DNA of 64,000 bases. It comes from Doris montereyensis. Its lineage: Eukaryota; Mollusca; Gastropoda; Nudibranchia; Dorididae. The position numbers were made by a program, and so were the translations under genes. Where the stretch lies: positions 280,001 to 344,000 of the forward strand of contig JAXRKP010000049.1 in the NCBI GenBank assembly GCA_037039925.1. The letters are read 5' to 3'. Shown piece after piece: positions 1-50,230 of the stretch (position 1 is its first letter; each line of letters opens with the position of its first letter). Under the pieces are notes generated by a model. The model searched no databases and was not told where the DNA came from. It saw only the letters and a program-made list of their open reading frames with translations.

Positions 1-399
1 TTGATTTCAGATAAAATTTCAGGGAAGGAGTTTTGTAGTCAGGCACACTCAAAGGACATGACTGAGATAAAAAATTGGGAAAACAATCTCTGGGATACCA
101 TTTTTATTCCTAGTGTATGGATAGGGTTAATTCAACCTAAGATCAATGCAATGGTGGACGGGATAAGATTTAATAAAAACAAACTTGCAAAGACTCCCTT
201 TACCAAACATGACCATAAAGCGAGATAACTCATGTATGTTAATTATTGGTGTGTACTATGATCTTTAAAAAAAAAATATTGCCCATTTTACTAGATATTT
301 TGAGCTTGGAAATGGAATTTTCGTAATTTAAGAGCGGCAGTCTGAATTTCACATGTTATTCCTTCCCGTGGAACCACAGTGGCTGACTTTTGTTTCCTT
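1..399. other. no gene seen; part of a dispersed repeat
   Basis: The stretch 184-262 (ccctttaccaaacatgacc, then gagataactcatg and ttaattattggtgtg) closely matches 8494-8570, so it is a dispersed repeat edge. The open frame at the window start is not convincing as a gene. Confidence 0.4.
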
Positions 400-2368
400 T
401 ATATATGGCAGGTTTCACAAAATTGCCCATCCCCATTTCCCTCTTTTGTCAAAATGTACGTGTTATATTTCTTACAAGTGTTATTTACCATGTTATAGCT
501 TAGAACATGAGGATTCCAGATGACTTAAAGAGATAGCCAAGGACTGTGCGGCGAGTAAATTAGCTTTTAAAAGTCATGTTTTTCAGTCAAGGGGTATAAC
601 TGAAAATTTTAGGTCCAATGCCAGTGACGTAATGTTACGTGAACTGCACGGGTCCGTGGTCCGAGGTTTCCCTGGCGTTTATTTAGTGAAGTAACGCTTG
701 GGCATCTGGTTTGGAGAGTTCCCTGACTTTTCCCTAGTACTCAATAAGAATGTGAAGTATGTGTTTCCCGACACTTCGGGCGTGGAGTCCACGGCTGATG
801 CCTTACCATTGATCAGATGACTCACGCGTTCCGGATCGTGTGGATGGATGAAAACCGATATTTTTTGTCCCGTTTTTGTAAAATTCTGCGATTGTACGCC
901 TTATACTATCCTTATTACGTGTTACGGGTTTATCGTGTGTACCATTCTGCTGAAACCGGTACGGTCAACTTCACGACTTATACAACGAATGAGGATGCGA
1001 TACGTATCTATAGGCCGATATTTGCCAATAGAAAGAGAGGGAGGGAGAGAGATAAAAGAGAGGTGGAGAGAGAGAGGGAGAAAGAAAAGAGAGAGGGGGA
1101 GAAAGAAAGGCACCAGCAACAAAACCCTCACCGATAAGAAAGCGCTTTTGACGACAGTGGTTCTTTTCCCTCCGTACGTCCCTCCCTCCCCTCCGACTAT
1201 CTACAGTTACATCCTAGAGCGCCCCACTAGACTAGCACAAACTTATGTTTTTATCGATCGATATTTGCTTGCCAATGGAATATGGGATGGGATGGGAGTG
1301 GTGGCTGACAAATCTTGAACTCTACTTGAACCTGTGCTATTATTATTATTATTATTTCCTCTTCGTTTAAATGGTTTTTAGTAATATTGTATTGTTAAGT
1401 GAAGAAGACTGTGTATAGTGAGGTTGTAATGGACTTCTAAACCTCCCGTATTGCCAATTATCTCGTCTTTATTTATTAGAATGTAATAAATCATGAAAGC
1501 CTATTGATTGCCAGACTTCTTTACATAAGTTTCACTCACGATAAGCCAAAGCAGGTTTTGCTAATGCAACCGAATCTAACCTGAACGGTCTCCGAATTTA
1601 ACCTGATCACAGTCTCCTTTCTGATGACCGGTCATCGTCTACATTTTTGTGCGGACATAAGCGGGTGGCCATAAGGACGTCCAAAGACAAAATTGTCCTC
1701 AAAGCCGACCGGACAATTTAAAAACAAAAATTTCATGATTTCTCAGCAGTCTTACACAAGATGAACTACGAAAATAAATCGACGCGATATTACCGTTATT
1801 AGATCCCAGATCGAAAAAATGTTTTTTGTCCGACCGTAAGGTTACGCAGACTGCTAGTAGTCTCATGATATTCTCACTCTCATTTAGAGTTACCTATGAT
1901 TTTTACAGGATAAATGATCGTAGGATACGTTTTCTTTCACTCCATATCATAAAACAGCGCTTCTACGTATTTTTCAACTGGTTTTTTTTCAGCTTTTACT
2001 GTGTGTTCATTTGTAGACCAAAATTGTTACATGATTTTCTTTGAACAATTCTCTTTCACATGGAATTAAAGAAAACAAAATAAAAGGTTGTTGACCTCAC
2101 CGACCTTAAGGTGAAAAAGGACTTATTAAAAAGAGGGAAATGACATCAGTCTCAATTGCTGACGTTTGCACCCAAAAAATATTCACAAAACACACACAAA
2201 TTAAAAGCAAATTTCACAATATTATGTTTTTTATATCTGCGATGTCAAAGCTATACATATGACATGGACCAAATGTTAAGAAGATTCATCAATTAGACTT
2301 TGAGAAAGATTAATTGAAGATTTCAAGTTATCATTGGGTCCCATTTTTGTGAAACCTGCCATATATAT
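400..2368. mobile_element. 1.97 kb element with 24-bp terminal inverted repeats
   Basis: The left arm at 400-423 (tatatatggcaggtttcaca and on) is the reverse complement of the right arm at 2345-2368. The arms lie 1.9 kb apart and are bounded by TA-rich sequence, which fits a TA or TATA target. No transposase was recognised inside, so it is non-autonomous or decayed. It contains a GA-rich repeat (990-1300) related to 21385-21760. Confidence 0.6.
990..1300 (+). repeat. dispersed GA/CT-rich repeat, copy 1
   Basis: It shares ordered blocks with 21385-21760: gcgatacgtat, a GAGAGA run, cagcaacaaaa, a ccctccc-type pyrimidine run and a cgatngatannttgctt block. It sits inside the 400-2368 inverted-repeat element. 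The open frame covering it is a by-product of the purine run. Confidence 0.45.
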
Positions 2369-2369
2369 T

Positions 2370-3666
2370 ATATGACCATTTCTTATTTAATGTAAAACTC
2401 GGAGTTACCTATTTTGCACAATTTACATCAAATACTGCATAGATGTTCTGTGATAAAAGATTTACCTTTTGTAGAATCTTTTATCACAATCTCTTTCCTT
2501 TTCATTTAGACTATAAACTGAGTCTTCTCTCAGAATTTTTAGGAAACACACACCTTCAAATTCAATACATGCATAATACCTTTAATCAAATTTTAAATGA
2601 CACAATCTGATGTCAATTCTCTCCAAGACATCCACGTAACTGGCAAGTTGCCCTGCTCTGAATTGTTTAGCTTTTATTGCCGAATAATTTGGGTCGATTG
2701 GTATGCAACATATATTCTTTGCCAACTTTTTGCTTACCTCTATTGCTGAAAAGACTGTCTGCTATTTTTCTTTCCATAATAAGGGTCAAACCACTTTTGA
2801 CGGCTTTGGTTTTGGCGTTTTTATTAGTCAGTATATGGCTCTTGCCTGACTGTGTAGCCTTATGGGCGATAGCTCTTAAAAGCTTTGTTTGCCTTTTAAC
2901 TTACATTTGTAAGCGTTGTCTGACTTCCAGACTGGCTGTAAGTTTTTCTTCTCTTTGGCATCTTTTAGAAGTTTTTGATACGTTTTGTTCAGCCTTCATC
3001 AAGAACATCCCATACTGGCTTTACATCATACTGATATATTAATGGCAAGCCATATTTTTTATTGGTTCTGTCCATAATTAGTAATGCACAGATGAGCATG
3101 CCCCAGTAATTTTAAAGTAAAGCGTTGATCATGTATTGTGTCAAATCAGAATTGATGCCAATACATTACTGCTGTACAAAAACTTTCTGAATATTAGTTA
3201 ATTTTACGAGGTAGGCCTAGATCTAACAGTCTTCCCTGATGTTAATCTATCACCTTCATCTTGTGCTACAAAAATCTTTGTTGTATGATGTCGAGATAAC
3301 AATATCGTTTCAAGTTCACCCTCAAAAGACTGCGGTCTTGAGCGTCTTACATGTACTTATTGACCCCTGCTTTCATTTGATGATTGCCGAGAGCAACCCC
3401 ACTTATTCCATCCATCACTGGCCTTCTTTGTTTTAACTCATGCTTAGATTATGAATGATGTGCATATTATGACCCAAGGGCTTCAAAAGGAAATGCATAC
3501 GATTGTGAAACACATTGTCGCACTGAGTGCTTTAGTGTTCCTTTGCTCTAATAACTATGCTTTGCCCCAAAGGCTCTATACTTGCCAAGCTGTGAGAAGC
3601 AACTTTTAACTTCCTTTTAATTTAGTTTTGTAATATAATACACATAATATTTATTTAACATGGTCT
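2370..3666. other. no feature seen
   Basis: AT-rich sequence with only short open frames of low-complexity composition. No splice-bounded exon or repeat boundary was recognised. Confidence 0.4.
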
Positions 3667-3675
3667 CATCGATTT

Positions 3676-3927
3676 CTGTGGCTGAGTGGTTAGGCTGCTG
3701 GACTGGGGATCATAAAATCCCGGGTTAGAATCCTAGCAAAGCTATGTCCGACGTTGAGTTCCTTGGGAAAGACACATTACACACATTTCCCCACTCCACT
3801 CAAACTTGCGTCAGATGTCCTGTCCAGGAGGTGATTAATTATTACCCGTTCCGCTTCATGCTATTGTAACCAGGATAAGCTCTGGCTCTATGGGCAGTAA
3901 CAGCCTTCAAGGAACTTTACTTACTTA
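3676..3927 (+). mobile_element. tRNA-derived SINE, copy 1, with 9-bp target duplication
   Basis: The head has pol III A-box-like (gtggctgagtggttaggctg) and B-box-like (gggttagaatcc) sequences, as in a Ser/Leu tRNA-like gene. A conserved body follows (gagttccttgggaaagacac; gtccaggaggtgatta; gctctatgggcagtaac) and ends aaggaactttacttactta. The 9-bp catcgattt flanks it at 3667-3675 and 3928-3936, which fixes both ends. Confidence 0.85.
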
Positions 3928-4277
3928 CATCGATTTTCGTGTTTTTAGTTTAAAACACTAAGATTAATTGAAATACGTAGAATACTTTCAAAGAATCCTA
4001 TAAAATAGAGATGATATCCGTCAGAACCAACAAACGGTAGATAATTCAACAAATCACCAAGTGGAATAATATAAAAGTGGTAGTTTGGAGAGTGAACCAA
4101 CATGGTTGGTGCGATGGTTCTCATATTAATAAAAAATAATTACCACGGAGGGCCTGATGGCAGGGAGGTGATATAATTCTTTCTTTTCCAAGTATATTTA
4201 GGCCTACTCCGGAATAGCAACACTGACTATTAGATACAGTATATTATCTACTTTTTAAAATTTAGATTCGCTTATTG

Positions 4278-5092
4278 TAGTAGTCTCCGCTGAATTGCAT
4301 GATTTGTCACAATGCACATGTTTTTCATGTAACTTAATTTTACAGTGCAAATTATACCCTCAAAATGCAACAGCGGCTGCTTTGACTACACCAAAATGCA
4401 ACATGTTTTTGTATCATGTCTGTCTTCAATTTGCTGCATTTAAAGAGTCAATTCCCTCGAAACATAAACTTGATAAATCTCTTCTTGCCTTGTCCAAGTG
4501 ACAAAATCTGTCATGTGTGTGTCTCTGTGTGTGTGTATAATATCTAGATCTATGTTCACCATGTGACACACGACAATTATGCAACTAGTCTTAGTTGTTC
4601 GGCTCTAGTCACCCTCATCCGTCCCTTCCCTCCTCAACTGGTGTTACTTATTGTCTGCTAGATATGTAGTCATTGGCCCTTTCTCTTTGGTCAAGGTGAG
4701 AAAATCTGAGAAAGTTCTCGTGTCACTTTTAGCCACAGAGATTATTATACTCAGTATGACACGGGTGTCAACCAATAAAAAATCATCCCTATTTGCCGAA
4801 TGTCTTCATCATCCCACTCCTTGCTGTAGTCTTGAGTGAGGGAAGAATTTAACAGTTCTATAAGTTATAAAGAAGAGGTTAGGCTTTTATTGGGTCTTGT
4901 CATCAAAAACAAATAACAAACAAAACCCAGACAATAACATACAACTAACAAAACAAAATATAGTTTTTTTTCCAAACAAGAATGGCAATGTAAATAATGG
5001 GCTGTGACCCTCGACTTCGTCAAAATGCACTTTCGCCAAAATTGAATACTTTTTTACCATCGATGGCCTGTGCATTTTGGTGGAGACTACTG
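4278..5092. mobile_element. TA-flanked TIR transposon, non-autonomous (815 bp)
   Basis: The left end tagtagtctccgctgaattg pairs imperfectly with the right end, whose complement reads cagtagtctccaccaaaatg. The right flank is TA; the left flank is a mutated TG. CAGTAG ends and a TA target are typical of Tc1/mariner/pogo-type elements. No transposase frame is seen. The same end (gagactactgta) recurs alone at 55945. Confidence 0.6.
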
Positions 5093-5998
5093 TACCAGTA
5101 AATGTAAATTTGTAATCTAAGTTCTTGATGTAAGAAAAAATAGGATGGATACCTTTGGAAACATGTTGAAGTTGTAGTTAATATTTTGTTTCTCTGTAAA
5201 CAGCCACATCGTCATCCTATTTAATGCGGAAAAAAAAGCTTATATGAAAGAGCTACAAGGTTGTCAAGCATACTTAGTTCTATCCTTAAACTTAAACATT
5301 GAGACACCTACACTAACTTTACCTGAGTATGTCAAAATTGTGGAATAAACAGCTATTTTATTATAAAAAACTATACATATTGAAGCATTGAAGACCTGCA
5401 AAATGATAGTAAAGACCGCTTTATAACATATTTATGACAGGTTGAATATAATGAATTTGAATTTGAAATCCCATGCATTGACAGAGTAATATTCAGTGTA
5501 TATATTTAGTTTTTTTATTGTGAAGAAGAAGAACAAGAAAAGTTGTAAGCTTTATTTTGTTACATCATTGTATAACCTGAGCCACTCATATCTCCATTCA
5601 GGTCTCACTTTTCAGTTTGGATTACATGTAGATATATGTGTTCCCCAGGAAATCCCATGAAGGACGATTCAAAGCAATGAAAATAAGAAATTGCTCTTTT
5701 TAGAATAGCGTAACTATCTACACATTAAGTTGTTTTTATACAAAAATAAAGACATGATTGGTAATCTTTCTAAAGTTGTAACTGTTTAATAAAAAAAAGG
5801 TTTTTGAAAAGAGATAAAACAGAAAAAATGCATTATTAACATTTTCCATCTTTCTATATTTTAAAATCAGGAAATGAAACGGAGACGGATTTGGATGTAC
5901 ACGAGGATAAAGCAAATTTGACCATTTTGTTAAGAACTCTAAGCATTTGTGTATTATCATATGAAGTCACTGATGTGCTCTTGTATTTCTCTTCGCAG

Positions 5999-43540
<37,542 letters not shown>

Positions 43541-45310
43541 TAACGACAAATGTAAAAATTATATGTTTTATCCTCAATTTGTTTTTGGAAACCTTCTAGT
43601 GAAGTCTAGATTATGATGCAATAATATTGATAAAAGATGCTGAAAAGTCGTTTGTTATCTGGTATTTATTCTTTATTTCATTTTGCTAAAGGAATTGATT
43701 TTTAACGATTGTCGATACTCAGATTGATACTCAGTTCAGTTGCTGTACTTTATGCTTAACAGTCTAGGGGTGATTGGAGGGGGAGGTGGAGGGGGTTATT
43801 TCTTTTGTTTCTGTCTTGCTTCTTTTTTAGGTGTGGGGGAGGGAGGGGAGGTATGTTTTTAATTCATATTAATCTCAGTTTACTAGATATTGAAATCATG
43901 ATAGAGGATCCCTTTATTCAAAAGAAAAGTTCTTCAGTTTCAGCATGGTGAACAAATCATGGATATTTCATCCCAAAGAATCTCTTAGAGGTACAGCTTG
44001 CTCGTTTGCCTATCTTAAATTTGATGAGCTTTCCCTAAAATCTTTTTCTTATTTTCTTATTTATCGAGCATATATTATTGCTTATGGACTACAATGAAGA
44101 TACTGGTCCCATAATGATCTGTTTCGTCCCTTTCTGTGCTTCTGTGTGAGGCATATCTGTCATCTAGCATGTTTATAAATTTTAGAAAAAAAACAATTGA
44201 TACTTAAAAGCGTCAAAGTATTTGTAGGAAGAAACATTTTGTAAACTTGGTTCAATTTTCGTGCTTGGATCGATTATTGAAATTTCATGAAGTCCTGTTT
44301 GTGTGTGGATCTGTCAAAATCCGTGGGAAGGCGAACTTTTTCAAATGTGTTTTAGCATAAACTGATGGCCCAATGCATTCTGAGCATTTTAAACTTTATT
44401 TGGGAAAATTGGTCAAATTTTGAGGAAGTTACCTTACTTTTCTTTTCGTAAGGAGGATTTCAAGAATGCAGGAAACCTCAGAGAAAATTGCATTAAAAAA
44501 TAAAAAAAAAGTTTCAAAAGTTTCCAGCTATGTGCTAAGAATACCTTTTGAACATATTTTTAAGTACTTTCAAGGCAAACTATTTCATCAGAGTGTTCAT
44601 AAAAGATTATTTTAATTGAAAATGCAAATAACTCAATTTTCATAAAAAAATTGAACTCAGCTCACATTTTGCCTGTTTTCTCACTTCAAATCCCTTTCAC
44701 TTTCACCTTACGACAGGTGTTGTCAGATCCACACACATTTTATAGGAACATTTTCTAGGTATTGAATTTCATTATATAATTACTTGTTATATTACTTAAT
44801 TTTTATTTACAGACTTAACAAGTCTATTATTTTTTATCATTTAAAACAAAAATGACATCAGAAAGGTACTCTAAATTTGTCCATATTCGACATTTCGATT
44901 GTATTTATCCCCTTAACTCTATTAAAACTAATAACAGTTTTGCATCAATCAGAAGGATTCCCAAAAGAATTGTTTGGATAATAATGCATTTATTCGCCCA
45001 CCCTGCAAAATAAACACAATGTCTTTTTTTTAGAATTTGCATCTCGTGAATGTAATAACATCTAAGTTTAATTGAGTTTTGTTAATGTAGCCTCTTGTTA
45101 AAACATAAGTGGTGTCTATACAGTCACATGTATATTATGTAAATCTCAGACCATAATAGTCATGTAGACTGCTAGGAATTAAAAATTACTTAAGAGCAGC
45201 TTAATCTTTGGGACAGAACCTTATTACAGAGAACTATTATATTTTTGGTTTCATATTTACATCATAAAACGTTGAATAACAGAAAATAAAGTTTGTGTAC
45301 TGTTCTGATG
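43541..45310 (+). other. probable 3' UTR of the TPR/RRM/CCCH gene
   Basis: No open frame of note follows the stop. The first well-placed polyadenylation signal is AATAAA at 45285-45290, followed by a GT-rich stretch (gtttgtgtactg). Later AATAAA signals at 46120-46125 and 48465-48470 could be distal alternatives. The extent is inferred. Confidence 0.4.
45285..45290 (+). promoter_or_regulatory. candidate polyadenylation signal
   Basis: AATAAA on the + strand with GT-rich downstream sequence, 1.75 kb after the stop codon of the TPR/RRM/CCCH gene. Confidence 0.35.
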
Positions 45311-46462
45311 GATTCCCTCTCTATTGCATTTTCTCAAATCTATTCTCTTGTCTACTACTTTCTATTTTTACTCCATCCTTTCTTTCTTCTATTTGTCCTT
45401 TACCTCTTTTCCCTCTTCATCCTTCTTTTTTTTAAAAACTTTGTGTCTTATTTCTCTTGAATGCTCTCTCTTGTTTTGTCCTTCTCAATTTGAATTGTTT
45501 TCCCTCTTGTTTGTGACAACTAATGTGGTTAAGGAACCAAGAAATATTTGTGCAATATGGAAAAAATGTGATGCATATCTGCATATCAGGATAAGAATCG
45601 TTCAAAATTATTTGCAAAGATGCTATGGAAAAAGTATCTTCTTTACAAACTAGGTGATTTTGATAAGAAGGTAGATCTGTGAGATAAGTTATCATTATTA
45701 TTCATCCTCTTGAGATCTGATGTCAATTGAAATGTATAATGAAATACAAATGTGGACTGAGTGTTGAGAACAACTGTAATTGTCAGCATTGTGGCTTGCA
45801 TAATAATTGCGGAAGCAAATTGTTTTGTTTTGTCTCCGTCTTTTTGTTTAGACATTCTGTCATCAATTTTATCATATTTGCAATGAATGAATGTATGACA
45901 ATGAGATTGCCTTGTTTTGAAATTTGTCATGATGTAGCATTTGGCACAACCGCCATTCCCTTTCTAAAAAAATGTCTTAAGAAAAGAAGTGATGTATTTC
46001 TCAATGCATTGAATGTGTGTACAGCTCTTAGCATTATAAAACGATTGTTAAAATGATGTAAGCGCTACATTTTGGAAAGAAAGGAAATGGCTGCCATATG
46101 TTTTATTCTTATTTGAAAAAATAAATGTGACTTAAGGAATGCTACAATTATATAAAGAAAATGAGTTAAAGATTCATCTTGTTTGTCACTCACCTCTTAC
46201 TTTGTACACTGTAGTCCACAGAAATCAAATCGGCATAGAAAATTGAAATTGCTTTGATACAAAGGGGTAGAGTTTTATTTTCATTTCTATGTATATCGGA
46301 ATATACCCAATTTTTGTACAATTGTGGCCAGACACACCGCTGAAAGACCTCAATTTCTGGTTGATCAAACTACATTTAACTTTAAAGATGCAATGAGGAT
46401 AAGAGCAAAGAAGTAAATCCACAAGTATATAATAAGGGCATTGTCATTTGTTTAAATGCAGC

Positions 46463-46593
46463 AATTCTCACCCCCCTCTCTATCTCTTTCTCCCTCTGTC
46501 TCCCTCCCTCTCTTTCTCTCCCTCCCTTTCTCTTTCTCCCTCTGTCTCCCTCCTCTCTTTCTCTCCCTCCCTCTCTCTTTCTCCCCCCTCCCT

Positions 46594-46666
<73 letters not shown>
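46463..46666. repeat. CT/CCCT-rich microsatellite
   Basis: Mixed ccctctctttctccctctgt units pass into a pure (CT)n run of about 30 units. All long frames here are artefacts. Confidence 0.9.
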
Positions 46667-47019
46667 AATTAGTACTGATGGACTTAACCTTAAACTTAAC
46701 ACAGCAGGTTGTGTAATGCTAAACGAGTAGCGCCATGGAAGCATACTTTATTTATTTATATATGGAAAATCAAGAGTATCAGAATAATTTACCTATATAT
46801 TTCTCTGAAAAGCTTTACAACAATCATTAACTAGTTTACCTTTTGTGTGTTATTGTGTGTGCTTGTTTGTATGTGTTATTTTGTTTTTGTTTTAGAGTTT
46901 TCAATGTAGGCATATGACAAAGCATTTTTTGTCTTGACTAATGTGTAATATAATGGTGTCATGTCATGGTGTTTTGACATCATTCAGTGATGAGTCGTTG
47001 GTTTGCAAGAATATGCAAC

Positions 47020-47165
47020 ATAGGGCTACTGGTAGTACTGCTGGTGGCTGGTTGACGGGAGCTACTTTTTCCTTTCACTTATCTTTTATCTCGCTGTTTC
47101 CTCCTAATTCACCCTGAGATCACCGCATGTGATGGACAGGTAAATTTCATTGAAATAATCTGTAT
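47020..47165 (+). repeat. dispersed ~130 bp repeat, copy 3
   Basis: cctttcacttatcttttatc, tcgctgtttcctcctaattc, accctgagatcaccgcatgt and ggtaaatttcattgaaataa give the fullest version of the shared core. Confidence 0.7.
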
Positions 47166-47461
47166 TACTGCTGTCTTATATTGACATGATTAAGTCAGCA
47201 GTGGCCAGCATTGATGCCACGGGAAATGTTCTACTAATAATCCCACTCTTCCTGTGATTTAATTACCCGGTACTTCTCTTCTTACCTTTTCTCTTTCCTT
47301 CCTTTCCCCGTACTAATAACGTTCACCTGCTTCAAAGCCTATACTTAGTAGAAAACAAGCTTCAAATCATTGAATAGGAAATTTCAGTTTTAAATTATTA
47401 TCAGTTATGACATTTTAAGTTGCAAAGAAGACGGCACATTAAGTTTTGATTTTCCCAAGAG

Positions 47462-47533
47462 TCAGATGATGAACGTGAATGAAAAGTACAAAAAGTCAAA
47501 GAAGTAAAAGTGAAAACCGGGACTTTTAAATTT
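47462..47533 (+). other. exon-like segment with one in-frame stop
   Basis: After an acceptor-like tttcccaag(ag), one frame reads SDDERE, TGA, KVQKVKEVKVKTGTFKFG and meets a consensus donor (GTAAGA). The coding-like composition and strong donor suggest a degenerate or mis-sequenced exon downstream of the TPR/RRM/CCCH gene; no family was recognised. Confidence 0.25.
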
Positions 47534-48663
47534 GGTAAGAAGTGGTATTGATCTGTGTGTGCTCTGCATTTGTTCTTTTTTCCCCCTACCTTCGTGGTTT
47601 ATCTTTATGTTTGTATGTATGTGTGACATGTGCATATATTGTATACATGTATGTGTTGCATAATTTTGTCCAATTTAAGAAGAAAAAACAAAGTAGTGGA
47701 CATACATTACAAGAATACAAGAGATATTTCCATCATGCTGACGGGTGGTGGAAACTTTTGATAAAGGGCTGCCTATCAAATACATCATCTTTCTTGTTTT
47801 TCCTGTCCTCTTGCATTTGTCTGTCATTACTATCATCTGGCTTAGCCCTTGCATTATGAAATGTCTATGGTAGCATCAGCATGCTTTTTTTTTTTCACTT
47901 TGTGTTCCATCTCATCATTCCCTCTCCATGAAATTTAGCTAATGAAGATTTGAATCAATCACGTAGAGATCTGAAACATAATGTGCCTTTCTTTGTTGAA
48001 ATTGGTGATTCAAACATGTATTTTATCTGATGATAACACCTTCATGCTAATAAGTGAGCAAAATGTTCACACATGCGCATTTGTTAGCATTACAGCACTA
48101 CTTCATTGGAATCTTTTAACAATCTGTATCACTACGAGCACGGCCAAAGGTGCATCTTCTATCAGCCTTCCCATTGAATTGGATATTGGTATTGTTAGAT
48201 CTTACAAATATTATTTTCAGTAATTATTCACAAGAGAGCATTACTTTACAAAATGATTTTATTTGTTCAGAATCTTTCTTTTTTTTCTGAAATTAATTTT
48301 TACAAAACAAGAGGTTGAAAGCCCGAAAAGCACATTATATTCTTAAAAGTTTTAATAAGTTTTCATAAGATAAGAGTGATTGTTGTACTGTGTACAATTT
48401 GGTTGTGAAAGAATGAGCTAATGTGTATTTAAGAAGCCAATGTTCCTTCAATGAAGTTTATACAAATAAAGAATTGTGACTGAGTACTGTGAGAATATTA
48501 TTAATTATAGAAAGAGTATGGCTTTAGTGAGAAGAGCAGGTTGGGCCTCCTTGTATATTTCATTTTGCCAGCACATAATTATCATCTCAGTCAAGTACTA
48601 CTGTACTCTTGTGTCCTCCTTTTCTCTTGTGTCCTTCTTTCATATTGGTGTTTTTTCTATCCG

Positions 48664-48753
48664 TCAGGCCTGGCGGGCAGGCTTCAGGGGCTATCCACCA
48701 CACAACATCAACTTCCAGTTACCATACTCTAAATGCTACATTGGTCCGTAATA
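48664..48753 (+). other. terminal-exon-like segment
   Basis: A long pyrimidine tract ends in atccgtcag. The next frame reads AWRAGFRGYPPHNINFQLPY, SKCYIGP and two stops. A second frame (LAGRLQGLSTTQHQLP) is also open briefly. The acceptor is strong but there is no homology that I recognise. Confidence 0.2.
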
Positions 48754-49368
48754 ATCCACTTTCACTTTCAAAATGAGTGACATGACATGACAGCACAGCC
48801 GTAGTGTGTGGTCATCGTCTTGATTTTGAACTTTCTAAAGACTCCATTGTTTAACTTTCAGCACTTAATCCCTTTACACTGCAACTTTCAGGTCGTCATC
48901 GATCAAAATCTGTTGACGTTTTAAGTTTTGACTTACTAGAAACATTATGAAAGAGAAAAAGAACTAGATCTATAAGATCTTCATTACGAATGTAGATTTT
49001 GATTTATCAAAACACATGCTCAGTTTTCTCACTTTCTGCTGATCTTTATAAAAGCAATCATCGACCTAAACAATGTGGAGGGGGAGGGGGGGGGGTCTAC
49101 TTAATATGGGATAAATGGATGATAACAGTATGTTCATCAGACATTTGAGATTGAGACCTTAAGTTTTGCCATGTGACTTCAGGACAGTACATTATGAAAG
49201 TAAAACTCAAAGTGAGACGAGGTCATGAAACTTGTTAGGGCGATTATGGTAATGAAATTTCTTTTGATGCTGAAAGAGAATTGAACACAATTACATATAT
49301 TGCACCTCAAGCCTTGCAATAGAGGATCAGATTCCTAGTTATCAACATACCTCTCTCAATAACCAAAT

Positions 49369-49790
49369 TTCACCCTTTTTTAATATTCCCATGTACCGGT
49401 ATGCTAGTGCCAGCTTTGTAAAACTGAGCAGGCTGGTCTTTGACCTTGCCAAACTTTACGGCTGTTTTGACTTCTTCGTTGGATCCACAACGATGACCTC
49501 TCAGGGTTTCCTTCTTAAGAGTGAAAAGGTGAAAGCTTGATGGTGCCAAATCATGAGAATAAGATGCGTGTGGTAGTGTCGTGTCGCCCACAAGTTGATT
49601 GCCTCCATGTCTTACGGGCGTTATTGTCGTGGTGCAAAAGAACTCAGTCCAAGTTTGGCCTTACTGGTCGGAAGCAGACTTTTGAAAATACGAGTGATTG
49701 ATTTGAACAAGATTATGAACACTCTAGTGGCCTATCTCTAGCTTTGCTGCCAACTCATCAAGGGATAATTGCCTGTCGCGTAGTTAGACT
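49369..49790 (-). pseudogene. mariner transposase fossil with internal deletion
   Basis: On the - strand an HTH-like piece (SLDELAAKLEIGH, stop, SVHNLV) at about 49680-49777 is followed at once by RPNLD, stop, VLLHHDNNARK and then, after a frameshift, YSHDLAPSSFHLF and LRGHRCGSNEEVKTAVK. HHDN-x-AR and the DLAPS-x-FHLF block are mariner DDD-catalytic-region signatures. The section normally between HTH and catalytic core is absent, so the copy has a large deletion as well as stops and frameshifts. Confidence 0.8.
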
Positions 49791-49820
49791 GATAAGTTAT
49801 TAAGAATATAAGACAGATGG

Positions 49821-49842
49821 TAGTAGTAGTAGTAGTAGTAGT
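49821..49842. repeat. (TAG)n microsatellite
   Basis: Seven tag units next to the mariner fossil. Confidence 0.85.
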
Positions 49843-49931
49843 ACATGTAGTAGGTGTTTGTATGTATGACTTTTATTTTATATTGCATTTTTCGTTCTAG
49901 TTTACATATGAATCTTTTCTGAACAAATAAA

Positions 49932-50085
49932 GTGGGACAGTAGGCGGATGGTGCTGGTGAGTGTAGGTAATATTTCTTTCCTTCTACTCATTTACACGTT
50001 TTTCATCTTGCTATTTCTTCTGAATTCTCCTTCAGATCACTGCATATGGTAGATAGAGTAAATTCCAGTGAAGAAACTGAACAAA
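49932..50085 (+). repeat. dispersed ~130 bp repeat, copy 4
   Basis: gtgctggtgagtgtaggtaa, tttttcatcttgctatttct, cagatcactgcatatggtag and gtaaattccagtgaa match the other copies. Confidence 0.6.
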
Positions 50086-50109
50086 TTATGGACATGTGGA
50101 TACTGTGTA

Positions 50110-50136
50110 TATAGATATATATATATATATATATAC
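50110..50136. repeat. (TA)n microsatellite
   Basis: About 11 ta units between the dispersed repeat and the short TIR element. Confidence 0.85.
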
Positions 50137-50230
50137 ATACACATATTTAGTTTTCTTCATTTTGTTAAGATTCAATTTTTTTAAAATGTTAGGCTAGAGA
50201 GAAACAAAGTCGCATTGAAAAGCATTGTCT

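Noticed and set aside
817..1318. Two overlapping open frames of 106 and 156 codons
   Set aside because: They cross a GA-rich repeat inside an inverted-repeat element and have no family motifs or splice context.
3676..3760. tRNA gene
   Set aside because: The pol III boxes belong to the SINE head; the acceptor stem does not pair, and related copies have the same long body.
45324..46056. Several 90-110 codon frames on both strands after the gene
   Set aside because: They overlap one another, are AT-driven, and have no domain or splice support.
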